Source: Streptomyces sp. HM190 (GTDB taxonomy: Bacteria > Actinomycetota > Actinomycetes > Streptomycetales > Streptomycetaceae). Taken from it: a DNA stretch of 64,000 nt. Both the position numbers and the translations under genes were made by a program. The stretch is from the NCBI RefSeq assembly GCF_009857135.1, contig NZ_CP047318.1, positions 4,278,001 through 4,342,000 on the forward strand, read 5' to 3'. The notes under the pieces were generated by a model. That model did not search any database. It saw nothing but the letters and a program-made list of their open reading frames with translations, and was not told the origin of the DNA. This document shows positions 33,260 to 42,253 of the stretch, in pieces (the first letter of the stretch is position 1; every line of letters starts with the position of its first letter).

Positions 33260-34162
33260 ATGGATCTGGCCTTACTGCGTACGTTCGTGACCGTGCACCG
33301 GGCCGGTTCGTTCACGCGCGCCGCGGCCCTGCTCGGTCTCTCGCAGCCGGCCGTCACCTCGCAGATCCGCACCTTGGAGCGGCAACTGGGCCGCCCACTG
33401 TTCCTGCGCCAGGCCCGGGGCGTGACGCCGACGACCATCGGCGACGAGCTGGCCCACAAGGCGGCCCCTCATCTCGACGCGCTGATGGAGATCGCCGAGA
33501 CGGGCCTCGACGGCGATTCCGCCTTGGGGACACTTCATCTCGCCGGTCCGCCGGAGTTCACCGCGGAGCGCGTTCTGCCCGCCCTCACGGAACTCGTCGA
33601 CGACGGCCAGGGCTTCGCGCTGAGGGTGTCCTTCGGGAACGCCGACGAGACACTCGAGGGCCTCGCCGCCGGCCACCACGACCTGGCCATCACCACAGCG
33701 CAGCCCCGCGGCCCCCTGCTGACGGCGACCCCTCTCTGCGACGAGGAGCACGTGCTGGTCGCCGCTCCGCGGTGGGTCGAGCGCATCGGCCCCGGCAAGC
33801 TGCACCCCAAGGATGCGCACCTGCTGGAAGGACTTCCGGTCGTCGAGGTGCACGAGTCGCTGCCGTTCGTCACGCGCTACTGGGCCTCGGTCTTCGACTC
33901 CCGGCCCGTCGCCTCCGGCACCGTGGTCGTCCCGGACCTGCGCGCGGTGCTGGCCTGCGCGATCTCCGGGGGAGGGCTGGCTGTACTGCCCCGCTATCTC
34001 TGCGTCGACGCACTGGAGCGCGGCGACATCATGCCGCTCCTCGAACCGGCGGTTCCGCCGCTGCGGACGTACTTCCTGGTGGTCCGTACCGGCACCCTGG
34101 CCATCCCGCACATCGCGCGGGCCCACGAGTGGCTGCTGTGTACTGCGGTGGGCTGGTCCTGA
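33260..34162 (+). CDS. LysR-family transcriptional regulator
   Basis: The 300-aa product starts at ATG 33260 with GAAGGGGCGACC upstream. The N-terminal HTH is MDLALLRTFVTVHRAG…AAALLGLSQPAVTSQIRTLE, followed by a LysR effector domain. A divergent partner gene, usual for LysR, is missing: the gene upstream is on the same strand and ends 184 bp before. It may be autoregulated only, or control the Nudix gene that follows. The effector is unknown. Confidence 0.87.
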   Translation: MDLALLRTFVTVHRAGSFTRAAALLGLSQPAVTSQIRTLERQLGRPLFLRQARGVTPTTIGDELAHKAAPHLDALMEIAETGLDGDSALGTLHLAGPPEFTAERVLPALTELVDDGQGFALRVSFGNADETLEGLAAGHHDLAITTAQPRGPLLTATPLCDEEHVLVAAPRWVERIGPGKLHPKDAHLLEGLPVVEVHESLPFVTRYWASVFDSRPVASGTVVVPDLRAVLACAISGGGLAVLPRYLCVDALERGDIMPLLEPAVPPLRTYFLVVRTGTLAIPHIARAHEWLLCTAVGWS

Positions 34163-34281
34163 GGCAGCGGGTGCCGTGCCCCTCGGCCAACGCCTTCCGT
34201 GGTTGTCCGAGGGAGCACCTGTCGGCGAGTCCCAGTGGAGAGAGCCGAGCTCGGTCATGGGTGACTTCCGTGGTCGGGCGA

Positions 34282-34297
34282 TGTTTCACGTGGAACA
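34282..34297. other. parS: parS-like site at the Nudix gene start
   Basis: TGTTTCACGTGGAACA has one mismatch to consensus. Its last base is the first of an in-frame ATG (34297–34299) that is a possible start of the Nudix gene. Confidence 0.7.
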
Positions 34298-34317
34298 TGA
34301 CGGGCCACATTTCTCCC

Positions 34318-34800
34318 ATGACCGTCCGACCCGTGGTCAAACGCACCGCCCGCGCCATCCTGCTCGACGGCGACGACCTGATCCTTATCAAGCGGACCAA
34401 GCCGGGTGTCGATCCGTACTGGCTGACACCGGGTGGCGGGGTCGAGCCTGAGGACACGACCGTCGTCGACGCGCTCCATCGCGAAGTGCACGAGGAACTG
34501 GGCGCCAAGATCACTGACGTCGTGCCCTGCTTCGTGGATACCGTCGAGCACATCGGTGAGGACGGCGGCGCCACGGGGGTCAAGGTCCAGCACTTCTTCG
34601 TCTGCCGTCTGGAGTCGATGGACACGTCGAAGCGGCACGGACCCGAGGTGGACGAGCCCTTGGGTGAGTACGAGATCGTGCGTGTGCCCTTCACCCGGGT
34701 CGGGATCGCCTCCGTCCACCTCGTCCCGCTCTCCCTGCGGCACTACCTCGACGGCAACATCGAGGGCGTCCGCGCGATGCACGCGCCTGACCTGGGCTGA
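34318..34800 (+). CDS. Nudix hydrolase
   Basis: The 160-aa product from ATG 34318 (ATG 34297, which lies at the edge of the parS-like site, would add 7 residues; neither has a good Shine-Dalgarno). The Nudix box is at about 39–62: G–x5–E–x7–REVHEELG, with the full set of metal-binding glutamates. Nudix enzymes hydrolyse nucleoside diphosphates linked to other moieties. The substrate is not evident; the loop after the box (DTVEHIGEDGGATG) is unusual for MutT. It converges with the flavohaemoglobin gene. Confidence 0.88.
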   Translation: MTVRPVVKRTARAILLDGDDLILIKRTKPGVDPYWLTPGGGVEPEDTTVVDALHREVHEELGAKITDVVPCFVDTVEHIGEDGGATGVKVQHFFVCRLESMDTSKRHGPEVDEPLGEYEIVRVPFTRVGIASVHLVPLSLRHYLDGNIEGVRAMHAPDLG

Positions 34801-34844
34801 CGGACAGCTGACACTGCCCGCCGCGGGCCGGTCGGGCGGCCGGC

Positions 34845-36299
34845 TCAGTCGCCGGCGGCGACCAGTTCCTCCACCGAGTCATGGCGTATGCGGTCCGACG
34901 GGACACCCACGCCCCTGAGCGCGTCCACACCGCTGCGGATCATCCCAGGTGGGCCGGAGAGGTACACGTCGTACTCGGTCCACGGTCCGTACTCGCGTAT
35001 CGCGTCGGGCAGCTGGAGCAGCCCGTGCCGGTCGACGACCGGGCGGACCTTCAGCCAGGAGTTGCTCTGCTGCAGTCGCAGAAGGGTGTCGATGTCGTAG
35101 AGGTCCTGGTCGCTGCGGGCCCCGTAGAAGACCTCGGTCGGGCGATGCCGTCCTCGTTCGGCCACGTCCTCGATCATGGCCTTGATGGGGGCGATGCCTG
35201 TTCCGCCGCCCAGGCAGAGCAGTCCGCTGTCGGTGCTGTGGTCGACAGTCATCGCACCGGCCGGCGGGCCGAGCCGTACGACGTCGCCGGGACGGGCACG
35301 GTGCACGAGCGCGTTGGACACCCAGCCCGCCGGGACCGCTTTCACATGGAACGACAGCAGTCCGTCCGAGCGGGGCGCCGAGGCGAAGGAGTAGTGCCGC
35401 CAGATCCGCGGCCACCAGGGAGTCTCCACACTGGCGTACTGACCGGCGAGGAACGGATACGGCTGGTTCGGGCGGACGGTGATGACCGCGATGTCCGCGG
35501 TCCTCAGCTCGTGAGAGACCACCTCGGCGAGCCACCAGGGCGGGGAACGCAGCTCGTCCGCGGCGGCCGCGTCGATCATCACCTGGGAGATCGTGGTGTA
35601 CGTCCGGACCCAGGCGGCCTCGGTCTCGTCGTTCCAGGTCGCGGGGGCGTAACGGCTCAGGGAGCCGATCAGGCACTCGCCGACCGCCGGGTAGTGCTCG
35701 GGCAGTGTGCCGTACTTGCGGTGACCTCGGCCGAGGTTCTGGAGGTAGTCGACGAGGACGGGGGTGTTGTCGATGTGCTCGGCCGCGGTCAGCAGCGCCT
35801 TGAGCAGACGGTCCCGTTGGGCGTCCATCGCCGGCGGGAAGAGGGGCCTCAGGTCCGGGTGCTGGACGAAGAGCAGCGCGTAGAAGTACGAGGTGACCTT
35901 GTCGGCAACGGGGCCGATCTCGGCCATGGTCTGCCGGATCAGAACGGCGTCGGGTGATGCCTGGCGGGCACGACCCGCTCGGGGAGCGGGTACCGCGGCT
36001 TCGAAGACGGACTGTTCGGAGCCGTACTCCTCACCGAGGGCAGCCGGTGGGGGCGGAGGGCTGGACGGCGGATCCTGGAACGGGGGTATTCGCTCCCGGG
36101 CGGCCTCGTGCGGGGTGCGCTGCGGCCCGGCCGACGGCTCCTGGGGGCGCCGCACGGGGCGCAGCCCGGCGAGACGGTTTCCCTCGATCTCCTGTTCCCC
36201 GCCGGGGGACGGCTGGGTGCGCGGTGTGAACCAGCCGCCTCCGTCACTGTCCCCCGCAGCGCCGTTGCCGGCCGACGTGGTGGTGGTCGGAGCGTCCAT
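34845..36299 (-). CDS. Flavohaemoglobin-like protein (globin + FAD + NAD domains)
   Basis: The 484-aa product starts at ATG 36299, after GAGGCGAGGCACACC. Residues 1–110 are Pro/Arg-rich and probably disordered. A globin domain follows: Tyr138 in SYFYALLF (B10 position) and proximal His193 in GRGHRKYG. The reductase part has RHYSFAS (about 301–307, FAD) and GGGTGIAP (364–371, NAD). Flavohaemoglobins oxidise nitric oxide to nitrate with NAD(P)H, and some in actinobacteria oxidise D-lactate instead. The N-terminal extension is longer than in Hmp (about 400 aa). Whether this is an NO dioxygenase is not settled by sequence. Confidence 0.87.
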   Translation of the reverse strand: MDAPTTTTSAGNGAAGDSDGGGWFTPRTQPSPGGEQEIEGNRLAGLRPVRRPQEPSAGPQRTPHEAARERIPPFQDPPSSPPPPPAALGEEYGSEQSVFEAAVPAPRAGRARQASPDAVLIRQTMAEIGPVADKVTSYFYALLFVQHPDLRPLFPPAMDAQRDRLLKALLTAAEHIDNTPVLVDYLQNLGRGHRKYGTLPEHYPAVGECLIGSLSRYAPATWNDETEAAWVRTYTTISQVMIDAAAADELRSPPWWLAEVVSHELRTADIAVITVRPNQPYPFLAGQYASVETPWWPRIWRHYSFASAPRSDGLLSFHVKAVPAGWVSNALVHRARPGDVVRLGPPAGAMTVDHSTDSGLLCLGGGTGIAPIKAMIEDVAERGRHRPTEVFYGARSDQDLYDIDTLLRLQQSNSWLKVRPVVDRHGLLQLPDAIREYGPWTEYDVYLSGPPGMIRSGVDALRGVGVPSDRIRHDSVEELVAAGD

Positions 36300-36720
36300 G
36301 GTGTGCCTCGCCTCAAGCATCTTTCGGTCGATCTGCGTACTTCCTCAGCTGGAAGGTCGCATGTTTCCCCCGCGGACGGCCTTGCTTTCCCCGTTGTGTT
36401 CCCCCGTCGACCAATGCGGCCACATTCAACCGGGCGTCCCGTACCGTACGGACAAGTAGGCGAGAGTGTGACGTGGGCCGCAGCAATACGTGGCAGCGTT
36501 CCACAGCACACCAACGCCCACGTTCCCCAACAGTGAACGCGGGTCTTCGATCTCTCTGTCCGGTTAGGGCGCATTGACCGTGTTCGCACCCGCAGGATGA
36601 GACGACTACATCTCGCTTCGGACACGAACCGGACTCGACCCTACCGGCACGCGCGTCACATACAAGTCCCCCCATGTCCCGGCGGGAATTCCGCAGGGGG
36701 CGAATCAGCGATTCCTTCAA
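36300..36720. other. Intergenic region, no gene recognised
   Basis: 421 bp lie between two minus-strand genes. Minus-strand open frames here (for example to 36720) lack a ribosome-binding site and have poor codon bias. The region is AT-richer than its surroundings (around 36440–36640) and should hold the promoter of the flavohaemoglobin gene. A copy of TTCCACA occurs at about 36501. I find no convincing NsrR-type or other known operator. Confidence 0.4.
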
Positions 36721-37353
36721 TTACCGGGCGCTGCGCACCAATTCATAGGCATCCCACAGATCCTGCCCCGTGTAGGAGTGCGTGGCCAGCGCGGCGAGGT
36801 GCTGGTCCGCATTCACGGCGACCGAGATCGGCACCGAGCCGAAAAGGTCCGCATCGGACAGCGAGTCACCGTACGCGACGCAATCCGCGCGGGTCAGCCC
36901 GAAGCGCGCGCAGAGGCGATCCGCGATCTCGACCTTGGCCGCGGGGGTGAGAATCCCTGCTGGGTTCACCGGCTCGGTGAAGGGCACGGCGGGAAAGAGT
37001 GAACCGTACGCCGCATGCGCACCCCATGACGTCAGCCGCTCGACGAAGAACGAGGGCGAGAGGGAGATGACGGCGCAGTACTCTCCTCGGTCCCGGATCT
37101 CGGCCCAGGTGTCCTGGATGCGAAGGAGCCAGGGCGCCCCCTTGAAGGCCGCGGCGACATGCATCTCGGTGAGCCCGGCCCACAGTTCATGGACACGCTG
37201 CGCGTAGGTCCGCGAATCGACATGCCGGGTTACGAAGTCCCGTTCCAGCTCGGCGATCTCCAGTTCCAGCCCGAGCTGCCGGGAGATCTCCACCGGCGCT
37301 GCCGTTCGGTGCAGCAGGGTGCCGTCCAGATCGAACAGGTGCAGTCGCGTCAT
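36721..37353 (-). CDS. HAD-superfamily hydrolase (SerB-like subclass)
   Basis: The 210-aa product has motif I DLDGTLL (8–14), a helical cap between motifs I and II, motif II SLSPSFF, a conserved Lys (about 138) in TPAAKVEIA and motif IV YGDSLSDADLF. The cap type (C1) resembles phosphoserine phosphatase/phosphoglycolate phosphatase. The substrate is not known. Starts at ATG 37353 and diverges from the GNAT gene; a perfect parS lies between them. Confidence 0.85.
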   Translation of the reverse strand: MTRLHLFDLDGTLLHRTAAPVEISRQLGLELEIAELERDFVTRHVDSRTYAQRVHELWAGLTEMHVAAAFKGAPWLLRIQDTWAEIRDRGEYCAVISLSPSFFVERLTSWGAHAAYGSLFPAVPFTEPVNPAGILTPAAKVEIADRLCARFGLTRADCVAYGDSLSDADLFGSVPISVAVNADQHLAALATHSYTGQDLWDAYELVRSAR

Positions 37354-37412
37354 AGTGGTCGAGGCTAGCCAGCGCTGCGCTCCACACCTGCTCGGGTGTG
37401 GCTGCGCGCTGC

Positions 37413-37428
37413 TGTTTCACGTGAAACA
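37413..37428. other. parS: parS site between HAD and GNAT genes
   Basis: Exact TGTTTCACGTGAAACA in the divergent intergenic region. Confidence 0.92.
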
Positions 37429-37530
37429 TCTGTCCGCGCGCTGCGCGGTTGTGGGCGGGATGGCCAAAAGGGCGTGTGTCCCCGGCAATCCGGTGGACGT
37501 CAGGGTGCTGTATCGGACAGCCTGGCCCGC

Positions 37531-38397
37531 GTGCCGACATCTTCCCCCGCTGCTCTTCCCATCCGTCGTCTGACCCCGCGGGATCTCACCGCTTGCACCG
37601 ACTTGTCCGAGAACCGGGGCTGGCCCCGCGAGGAGCGCAAGTGGGGGCTGCTGCTGACGGCCGGAACCGGGTACGGCATCGACGATCCGGAAGGTGGCCT
37701 CGTCGCGGCCTGCGTGGTGACCGAGTACGGGGCGGCGGGCCGCCCGGACCTGAGAGCGATCGGCATGGTGCTGGTGGCCGAGCGGCATGCCCGACGGGGC
37801 ATCGGTCGCCGTCTGATGCGCCACGTCATCTCCGAGTCCGGGACGACTCCGCTGACGCTGCACGCGACACCCAACGGACAGCCGCTCTATGAAGAGCTGG
37901 GGTTCAAGGTCACGGGGTGGGCCGAGATGGTCCGGGGACACTTCTCGGCCGACGGAGTCGATCCTAGTGTCGCCACCCGTCCGGCCACCGCCGAGGACCT
38001 CACGACGATCGTCCGGCTCGACGGGGAGATCTTCGGAACGGACCGCACCCACGTCCTCACCAGGCTTCCCGCCTTCGCAGATCAGATCCATGTCGCCGAG
38101 GAGAACGGCGGAATCATCGGTTACGCGGCCGCCTGGCCCAACATGGACACCCATGTCGTCGGTCCGCTGATCGCCCGGGACACGCGGACGGCGAAGGCGC
38201 TCATCGCCTCCCTGGCCGCCCACACCGGCCTCCCCCTGCGTACGGACATCGACGTACGGCACGAGGAACTGCTGGCCTGGGTGAAGCAACACGGCCTGAA
38301 GTCGGTCGCCTTCAACGCGGTCATGACCTACGGGATTCCCGAGCTGCCGGGTGACTGGTCCCGGCGATACGCCCCGCTGACCGTGGCGGCGGGCTGA
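37531..38397 (+). CDS. Tandem GNAT-type acetyltransferase
   Basis: About 288 aa from GTG 37531 (GTG 37474 is a longer alternative; the open frame beyond that crosses the parS site and lacks coding bias). The first half is a GNAT domain with the acetyl-CoA loop RHARRGIGRRLMRHV (Q/RxxGxG/A type) and a typical LYEELGFKVTG end. The second half looks like a degenerate GNAT or the 'Acetyltransf_18' domain (VRLDGEIFGTDRTHVL…). The substrate is unknown. It diverges from the HAD gene and converges with the MFS gene (37-bp gap). Confidence 0.8.
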   Translation: MPTSSPAALPIRRLTPRDLTACTDLSENRGWPREERKWGLLLTAGTGYGIDDPEGGLVAACVVTEYGAAGRPDLRAIGMVLVAERHARRGIGRRLMRHVISESGTTPLTLHATPNGQPLYEELGFKVTGWAEMVRGHFSADGVDPSVATRPATAEDLTTIVRLDGEIFGTDRTHVLTRLPAFADQIHVAEENGGIIGYAAAWPNMDTHVVGPLIARDTRTAKALIASLAAHTGLPLRTDIDVRHEELLAWVKQHGLKSVAFNAVMTYGIPELPGDWSRRYAPLTVAAG

Positions 38398-38434
38398 GCA
38401 TTCGAGCCAGGCGAGCGCGTCCGACGCACGGTGG

Positions 38435-39643
38435 TCAGCGGCGCACGGCCGTGCGCCGGTCGGCGGTGCCCCCTCCGGCCACGACGGTGCTCGGCATGCT
38501 TCCCCTGTGCTCCAGAGCCGCCGAGAGGAACGCCAGCACCAGGGCGCTCACCGCGAGGGCGGCTCCGACCCAGTTGGGTGCCGTGTAGCCGAAGCCGGCG
38601 TCGATGACGAGGCCGCCGAGCCAGGCGGCCAGTGCGTTGCCGAGGTTGAAGGCACCGATGTTGACGGCCGACGCCAGGGTGGGCGCACCCTGCGCCTGGT
38701 CGAGGACGCGCTTCTGCAGCGGCGGCACGGTGGCGAAGCCCAGGGCACCGACCAGCCCGATGGTCACGGCCGCGGCGACCTTGTCGTGGGCGGTAAGGGT
38801 GAACAGCGCGAGGACGACGGCCAGGGCGCCCAGCGAGACGTACAGCATGGGCATGAGCGCACGGTCCGCGTACCTCCCGCCCACCAGGTTGCCACCGACC
38901 ATGCCGAGGCCGAAGAGGACGAGAAGCCAGGTTACGGAGGCATCAGCGAAGCCAGCGGCGTGGGTCATCATCGGCGCGATGTAGGTGATGGCCGCGAAGA
39001 CACCGCCGAACCCCAGCACGGTCATCGCCATCGCAAGCAGGACCTGGACGTTCTTGAATGCCGCCAGTTCATGGCGCAGGCGCACACCCTGCGGCCTCGG
39101 CATGTCAGGGACGAGCCGTGCGACGCCCAGCAGACCGACGACACCGAGTGCCGCCACTGCGGCGAAGGTGATCCGCCAGCCAAGAGACTGTCCGATCAGC
39201 GTCCCGAGGGGCACTCCGACCACGTTCGCGACGGTGAGGCCGCTGAACATCATCGCTATGGCACCGGCCTTCCGGTCCGGGGCGACCATGTCGGCAGCGA
39301 CCACCGAGCCGATACCGAAGAATGCGCCGTGGGCGAGTGAGGCGACCACCCGTCCGAGCAGCATGATGGTGTAGGCGGGCGCCAGGGCCGAGAGCAGGTT
39401 CCCCAGGACGAAGAGACCCATCAGCAGCATGAGCATCCGCTTGCGGGACGCCTTCGTCCCCAGAGCAGTCATGATCGGTGCGCCGAGCACCACGCCGAGC
39501 GCGTAGCCCGTCACGAGGAAGCCGGCGGTCGGAATGGAGACGCCGAAGTCACCCGCGACCTCCTGCAGCACCCCCATGATCACGAACTCTGTCGTGCCGA
39601 TCCCGAAGGCCCCGATCGCCAGGGCCAGCAGCGCGAGAGGCAT
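38435..39643 (-). CDS. MFS transporter, drug-proton antiporter type (AraJ/YdhP-like)
   Basis: The 402-aa product has 12 hydrophobic segments, with the N-terminal FGIGTTEFVIMGVLQEVAGD motif (typical for the DHA1 YdhP/AraJ group), the loop between helices 2 and 3 (GTKASRKRML) and a helix-5 antiporter-like stretch (NVVGVPLGTLIGQSLGWR). It likely exports sugars or hydrophobic drugs in exchange for protons. Divergently transcribed from a MarR gene at 137 bp, a classic regulator/efflux pair. Confidence 0.9.
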   Translation of the reverse strand: MPLALLALAIGAFGIGTTEFVIMGVLQEVAGDFGVSIPTAGFLVTGYALGVVLGAPIMTALGTKASRKRMLMLLMGLFVLGNLLSALAPAYTIMLLGRVVASLAHGAFFGIGSVVAADMVAPDRKAGAIAMMFSGLTVANVVGVPLGTLIGQSLGWRITFAAVAALGVVGLLGVARLVPDMPRPQGVRLRHELAAFKNVQVLLAMAMTVLGFGGVFAAITYIAPMMTHAAGFADASVTWLLVLFGLGMVGGNLVGGRYADRALMPMLYVSLGALAVVLALFTLTAHDKVAAAVTIGLVGALGFATVPPLQKRVLDQAQGAPTLASAVNIGAFNLGNALAAWLGGLVIDAGFGYTAPNWVGAALAVSALVLAFLSAALEHRGSMPSTVVAGGGTADRRTAVRR

Positions 39644-39690
39644 GAAGACGCACCTTCCAGAAGATTGCCTGTGCAGCTTACGAGCGTACT

Positions 39691-39734
39691 CAATAATTGC
39701 AGACGCGCCATATGGGCTAAGACTGGCTATTGCA
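39691..39734. promoter_or_regulatory. Candidate MarR operator region
   Basis: The MFS/MarR divergent gap contains the 9-bp palindrome CAATAATTG (39691–39699) and a repeated ATTGCA (39696 and 39729), in the AT-rich part (39690–39735) where both promoters should lie. Protein binding is inference. Confidence 0.4.
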
Positions 39735-39780
39735 TCGGTGGCCTATCCTTGAGGGAGACGTGCCGGGACGGAGGAGATCG

Positions 39781-40239
39781 ATGACAGCTACGGACCCCGC
39801 GCTCACCGCCCTCGCCCAGGGCTGGTGTGCTCTCTCCCTTCTGCACGGGAGGATCGAGGCCCGCATCGAGCGCGCACTGCAGTCCGGGCACGGTCTGAGC
39901 GTGCGTGAGTACTCCCTGCTGGACGTCCTGAGCCGCCAGCACGACGGCGAGGGCGGGCATCTGCAGATGAAGCAGGTGGCCGACGCCGTCGTTCTCAGCC
40001 AGAGCGCCACCACCCGCCTGGTCACCCGGCTGGAGGACCGCGGCCTGCTGTCGCGCTACCTGTGCCCGACTGACCGCCGGGGCATCTACACCGACGTCTC
40101 CCAGGCCGGGCTCGCACTCCTGGCAGAGGCACGCCCCACCAATGACGCCGCACTGCGCGAGGCGCTGGATGAGGCGGTGAAGAACCCCGAACTGGCGCCC
40201 CTGGTCCGCGCCGTGGAATCACTCAACGCACCTGCATAG
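39781..40239 (+). CDS. MarR-family regulator
   Basis: The 152-aa product starts at ATG 39781 after GGAGGAGATCG. The winged HTH runs through LSVREYSLLDVLSRQHDGEGGHLQMKQVADAVVLSQSATTRLVTRLEDRGLLSR, with flanking dimerisation helices at both ends. It probably represses the divergent MFS gene and itself, with release by an aromatic ligand. It is followed by the GNAT gene after 9 bp and may be cotranscribed with it. Confidence 0.9.
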   Translation: MTATDPALTALAQGWCALSLLHGRIEARIERALQSGHGLSVREYSLLDVLSRQHDGEGGHLQMKQVADAVVLSQSATTRLVTRLEDRGLLSRYLCPTDRRGIYTDVSQAGLALLAEARPTNDAALREALDEAVKNPELAPLVRAVESLNAPA

Positions 40240-40248
40240 GGTGCGGAC

Positions 40249-40701
40249 ATGAAAGATCTTGAGATTCGCCCGGCGGCGCAGGACGACATCGCCGACATCG
40301 TCGCCATGCTCGCCGATGACCCATTGGGCGCCCAGCGCGAGTCGCCGGACGATCTGACGCCGTATCTCACGGCCCTGGAACGACTGAGCAGCGACCCCCA
40401 CCAGCACCTGGTGGTCGCCGTCCGCAATGGCCGCGTCGTCGGCACACTCCAGTTGACGGTCATCCCCGGCCTCTCCCGGCGCGGCTCCACCAGGTCGATC
40501 ATCGAGGGTGTGCGCGTCCACGCGGACGAGCGAGGGAGTGGCCTCGGGACCCACCTCATCGAGTGGGCCATCGCTGAATCACGGCGTCAGGAATGCCAGC
40601 TGGTACAGCTGACGTCCGACATCACGCGCACCGATGCCCACCGCTTCTACGAGCGTCTCGGCTTCGAGGCCACCCATGTGGGCTTCAAGCTTCCGCTCTG
40701 A
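40249..40701 (+). CDS. GNAT-family N-acetyltransferase
   Basis: The 150-aa product has the core GNAT signatures: VAVRNGRVVGTLQL (strand 4), VRVHADERGSGLGTHLIEW (acetyl-CoA pyrophosphate loop, RGxGxGxxL) and HRFYERLGFEATHVGF. The size and layout match small-molecule or amino-acid acetyltransferases. It is likely cotranscribed with the MarR gene (9-bp gap). The substrate is unknown. Confidence 0.88.
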   Translation: MKDLEIRPAAQDDIADIVAMLADDPLGAQRESPDDLTPYLTALERLSSDPHQHLVVAVRNGRVVGTLQLTVIPGLSRRGSTRSIIEGVRVHADERGSGLGTHLIEWAIAESRRQECQLVQLTSDITRTDAHRFYERLGFEATHVGFKLPL

Positions 40702-40726
40702 GCTTCCGCTGACGCGTAGAGGGTCC

Positions 40727-40742
40727 TGTTTCACGTGAAACA
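40727..40742. other. parS: parS site between convergent GNAT and serine hydrolase genes
   Basis: Exact TGTTTCACGTGAAACA in the 77-bp convergent gap. Confidence 0.92.
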
Positions 40743-40778
40743 TCACGCGCATCAGGACCCGTCCCGCACTGTCGGCGA

Positions 40779-42167
40779 CTACGAGATCCCGCGCCACCCC
40801 TCGGGATCCACCCCACCGGGCACTGGAGCGCCTTCCTCGTACGGCTGACGAGTGAACACGAAGGAGCCGACGTCCAGGTGGCTCACGCGGCTGTCCGGCC
40901 CTCGTACGACCTGGAGGCGCTCTCCCGCGAAGTACCCGTTGAGACCGATCCAGTTGCCATCGCCGTCGCGCCGGAATCGAGCGCTGCGGCCTGTGCTCGA
41001 CAGCGGCTCAAGCGACATACATCCGTCTGCCACGAGTCGCAGCACGAAGCTGTACGTCCCCCAGTACCAGGGCCCCGCCAGTTCCAGCAGCAACTGGTCC
41101 ACCTCGGGCAGCGGACGCCACGGTTCGGGGATCCGAGGCTCGGCCTCCGCCACGATGCACACCAGATCGGCGGCAACCTCCGACACCACTGGCCCGGAGG
41201 TGCAGTTGGTCAGCACCACGGCCGCAACATCGTCCTCGACGCTCATGGTCAGCTGTGCGAGGAAGCCGGGTACCGAACCTCCGTGACCGACGAGCAACCG
41301 GCCGTCCCGGTCCTGGATCTGCATGCCGAGGCCGTACGCCGAGCCGGCCGAGACATCGGCTGCGTCACCCGGGACTGCGGCAGGTGCCCGCATCTCCTGG
41401 ACCGACGCCGGGCTCAGCACCCGGTCGTCGCCCCTGGCCAAGAACGCGGCGAAGCGTGCCAGGTCCCCCGCCGTGGACCAGAGTTGCCCTGCGGGCCCCA
41501 TCCTTCCCAGGTCCTCGACCCGCTCCGGCATCATGACGTCGGCCCAGGGGTGGACGGCCCACCCACCGGCGTGAGGCGCCTCGGGGTCCCAGGTCGTGCG
41601 GGTGAGGCCCAGCGGTTCGAGGATCTCGCGTCGCAGGACCTCTTCCCAGGAGGCGCCCCTCATTCGCTCGACCAGCGCGCCGAGAAGCGTGAAACCGGGG
41701 TTGGAGTAGTGGAAGCGGCGACCGACGGGATGGCGGTGCGGCTCATCGCCGAGCACGTCGGCGAGTTCCGGGCGCAGGGAGCCAGGGGTCCGCTCCCACC
41801 AGGGGGAGGGCGACTCGGCCGCCAAGCCGCCCGTGTGGGCGAGCAACTGGGCGATGGTGGCCTCCCCCGCGCCGGTGCCGGGCAGATGCTTCTCCAGCGT
41901 GTCACCGAGGTCCAAGAGGCCCTCGTCCCTCAGCCGCAGGACCAGCACCGCCGTGAAGGTCTTGGTGATCGAGCCGATCCGGTACTGCACGTCCACGTCC
42001 GGCGCATGGCCGTCGACGGCGCTCCGCGCCCCGTGCCACACCGTCCTGCCGCCTCGCACGACCGCAGCGACCAGGGACGGCGCGCGGCCTTCGGTCTGAG
42101 CGACGGCGATGCGGTGCAGCAGAGCCCGGCGGGTGGCAGGAAGCAGCTCTTCCAGAGGTTCTGTCAT
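40779..42167 (-). CDS. Serine hydrolase (class C beta-lactamase-like)
   Basis: The 462-aa product starts at ATG 42167 (an upstream start at 42209 is less likely). Active-site motifs of the class C/esterase group are present: SITK (Ser66, Lys69), YSN (Tyr154) and HGG (near residue 300). No signal peptide is seen, so the protein is probably cytosolic. That, with the extra C-terminal domain of about 110 residues, argues for an esterase or D-aminopeptidase-like enzyme over a secreted penicillinase. Downstream of dnaB by 86 bp on the same strand. Confidence 0.88.
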   Translation of the reverse strand: MTEPLEELLPATRRALLHRIAVAQTEGRAPSLVAAVVRGGRTVWHGARSAVDGHAPDVDVQYRIGSITKTFTAVLVLRLRDEGLLDLGDTLEKHLPGTGAGEATIAQLLAHTGGLAAESPSPWWERTPGSLRPELADVLGDEPHRHPVGRRFHYSNPGFTLLGALVERMRGASWEEVLRREILEPLGLTRTTWDPEAPHAGGWAVHPWADVMMPERVEDLGRMGPAGQLWSTAGDLARFAAFLARGDDRVLSPASVQEMRAPAAVPGDAADVSAGSAYGLGMQIQDRDGRLLVGHGGSVPGFLAQLTMSVEDDVAAVVLTNCTSGPVVSEVAADLVCIVAEAEPRIPEPWRPLPEVDQLLLELAGPWYWGTYSFVLRLVADGCMSLEPLSSTGRSARFRRDGDGNWIGLNGYFAGERLQVVRGPDSRVSHLDVGSFVFTRQPYEEGAPVPGGVDPEGWRGIS

Positions 42168-42253
42168 GGGCTCAGTCCACCCGGCGTCGGCCACCCACGT
42201 CGAGCGCATTTCGTTTCGGCGGCTGGCCGGTCGGATGCGGCCGACCGGCCGGA

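Noticed and set aside
36313..36720. Possible 135-aa minus-strand gene upstream of the flavohaemoglobin gene
   Set aside because: No ribosome-binding site, weak codon bias, and it ends inside the flavohaemoglobin 5' end. Treated as promoter DNA.
40779..42167. Beta-lactamase resistance gene
   Set aside because: The SxxK/YxN/HxG motifs are shared by esterases and peptidases, and there is no signal peptide; calling it a resistance gene is not supported.
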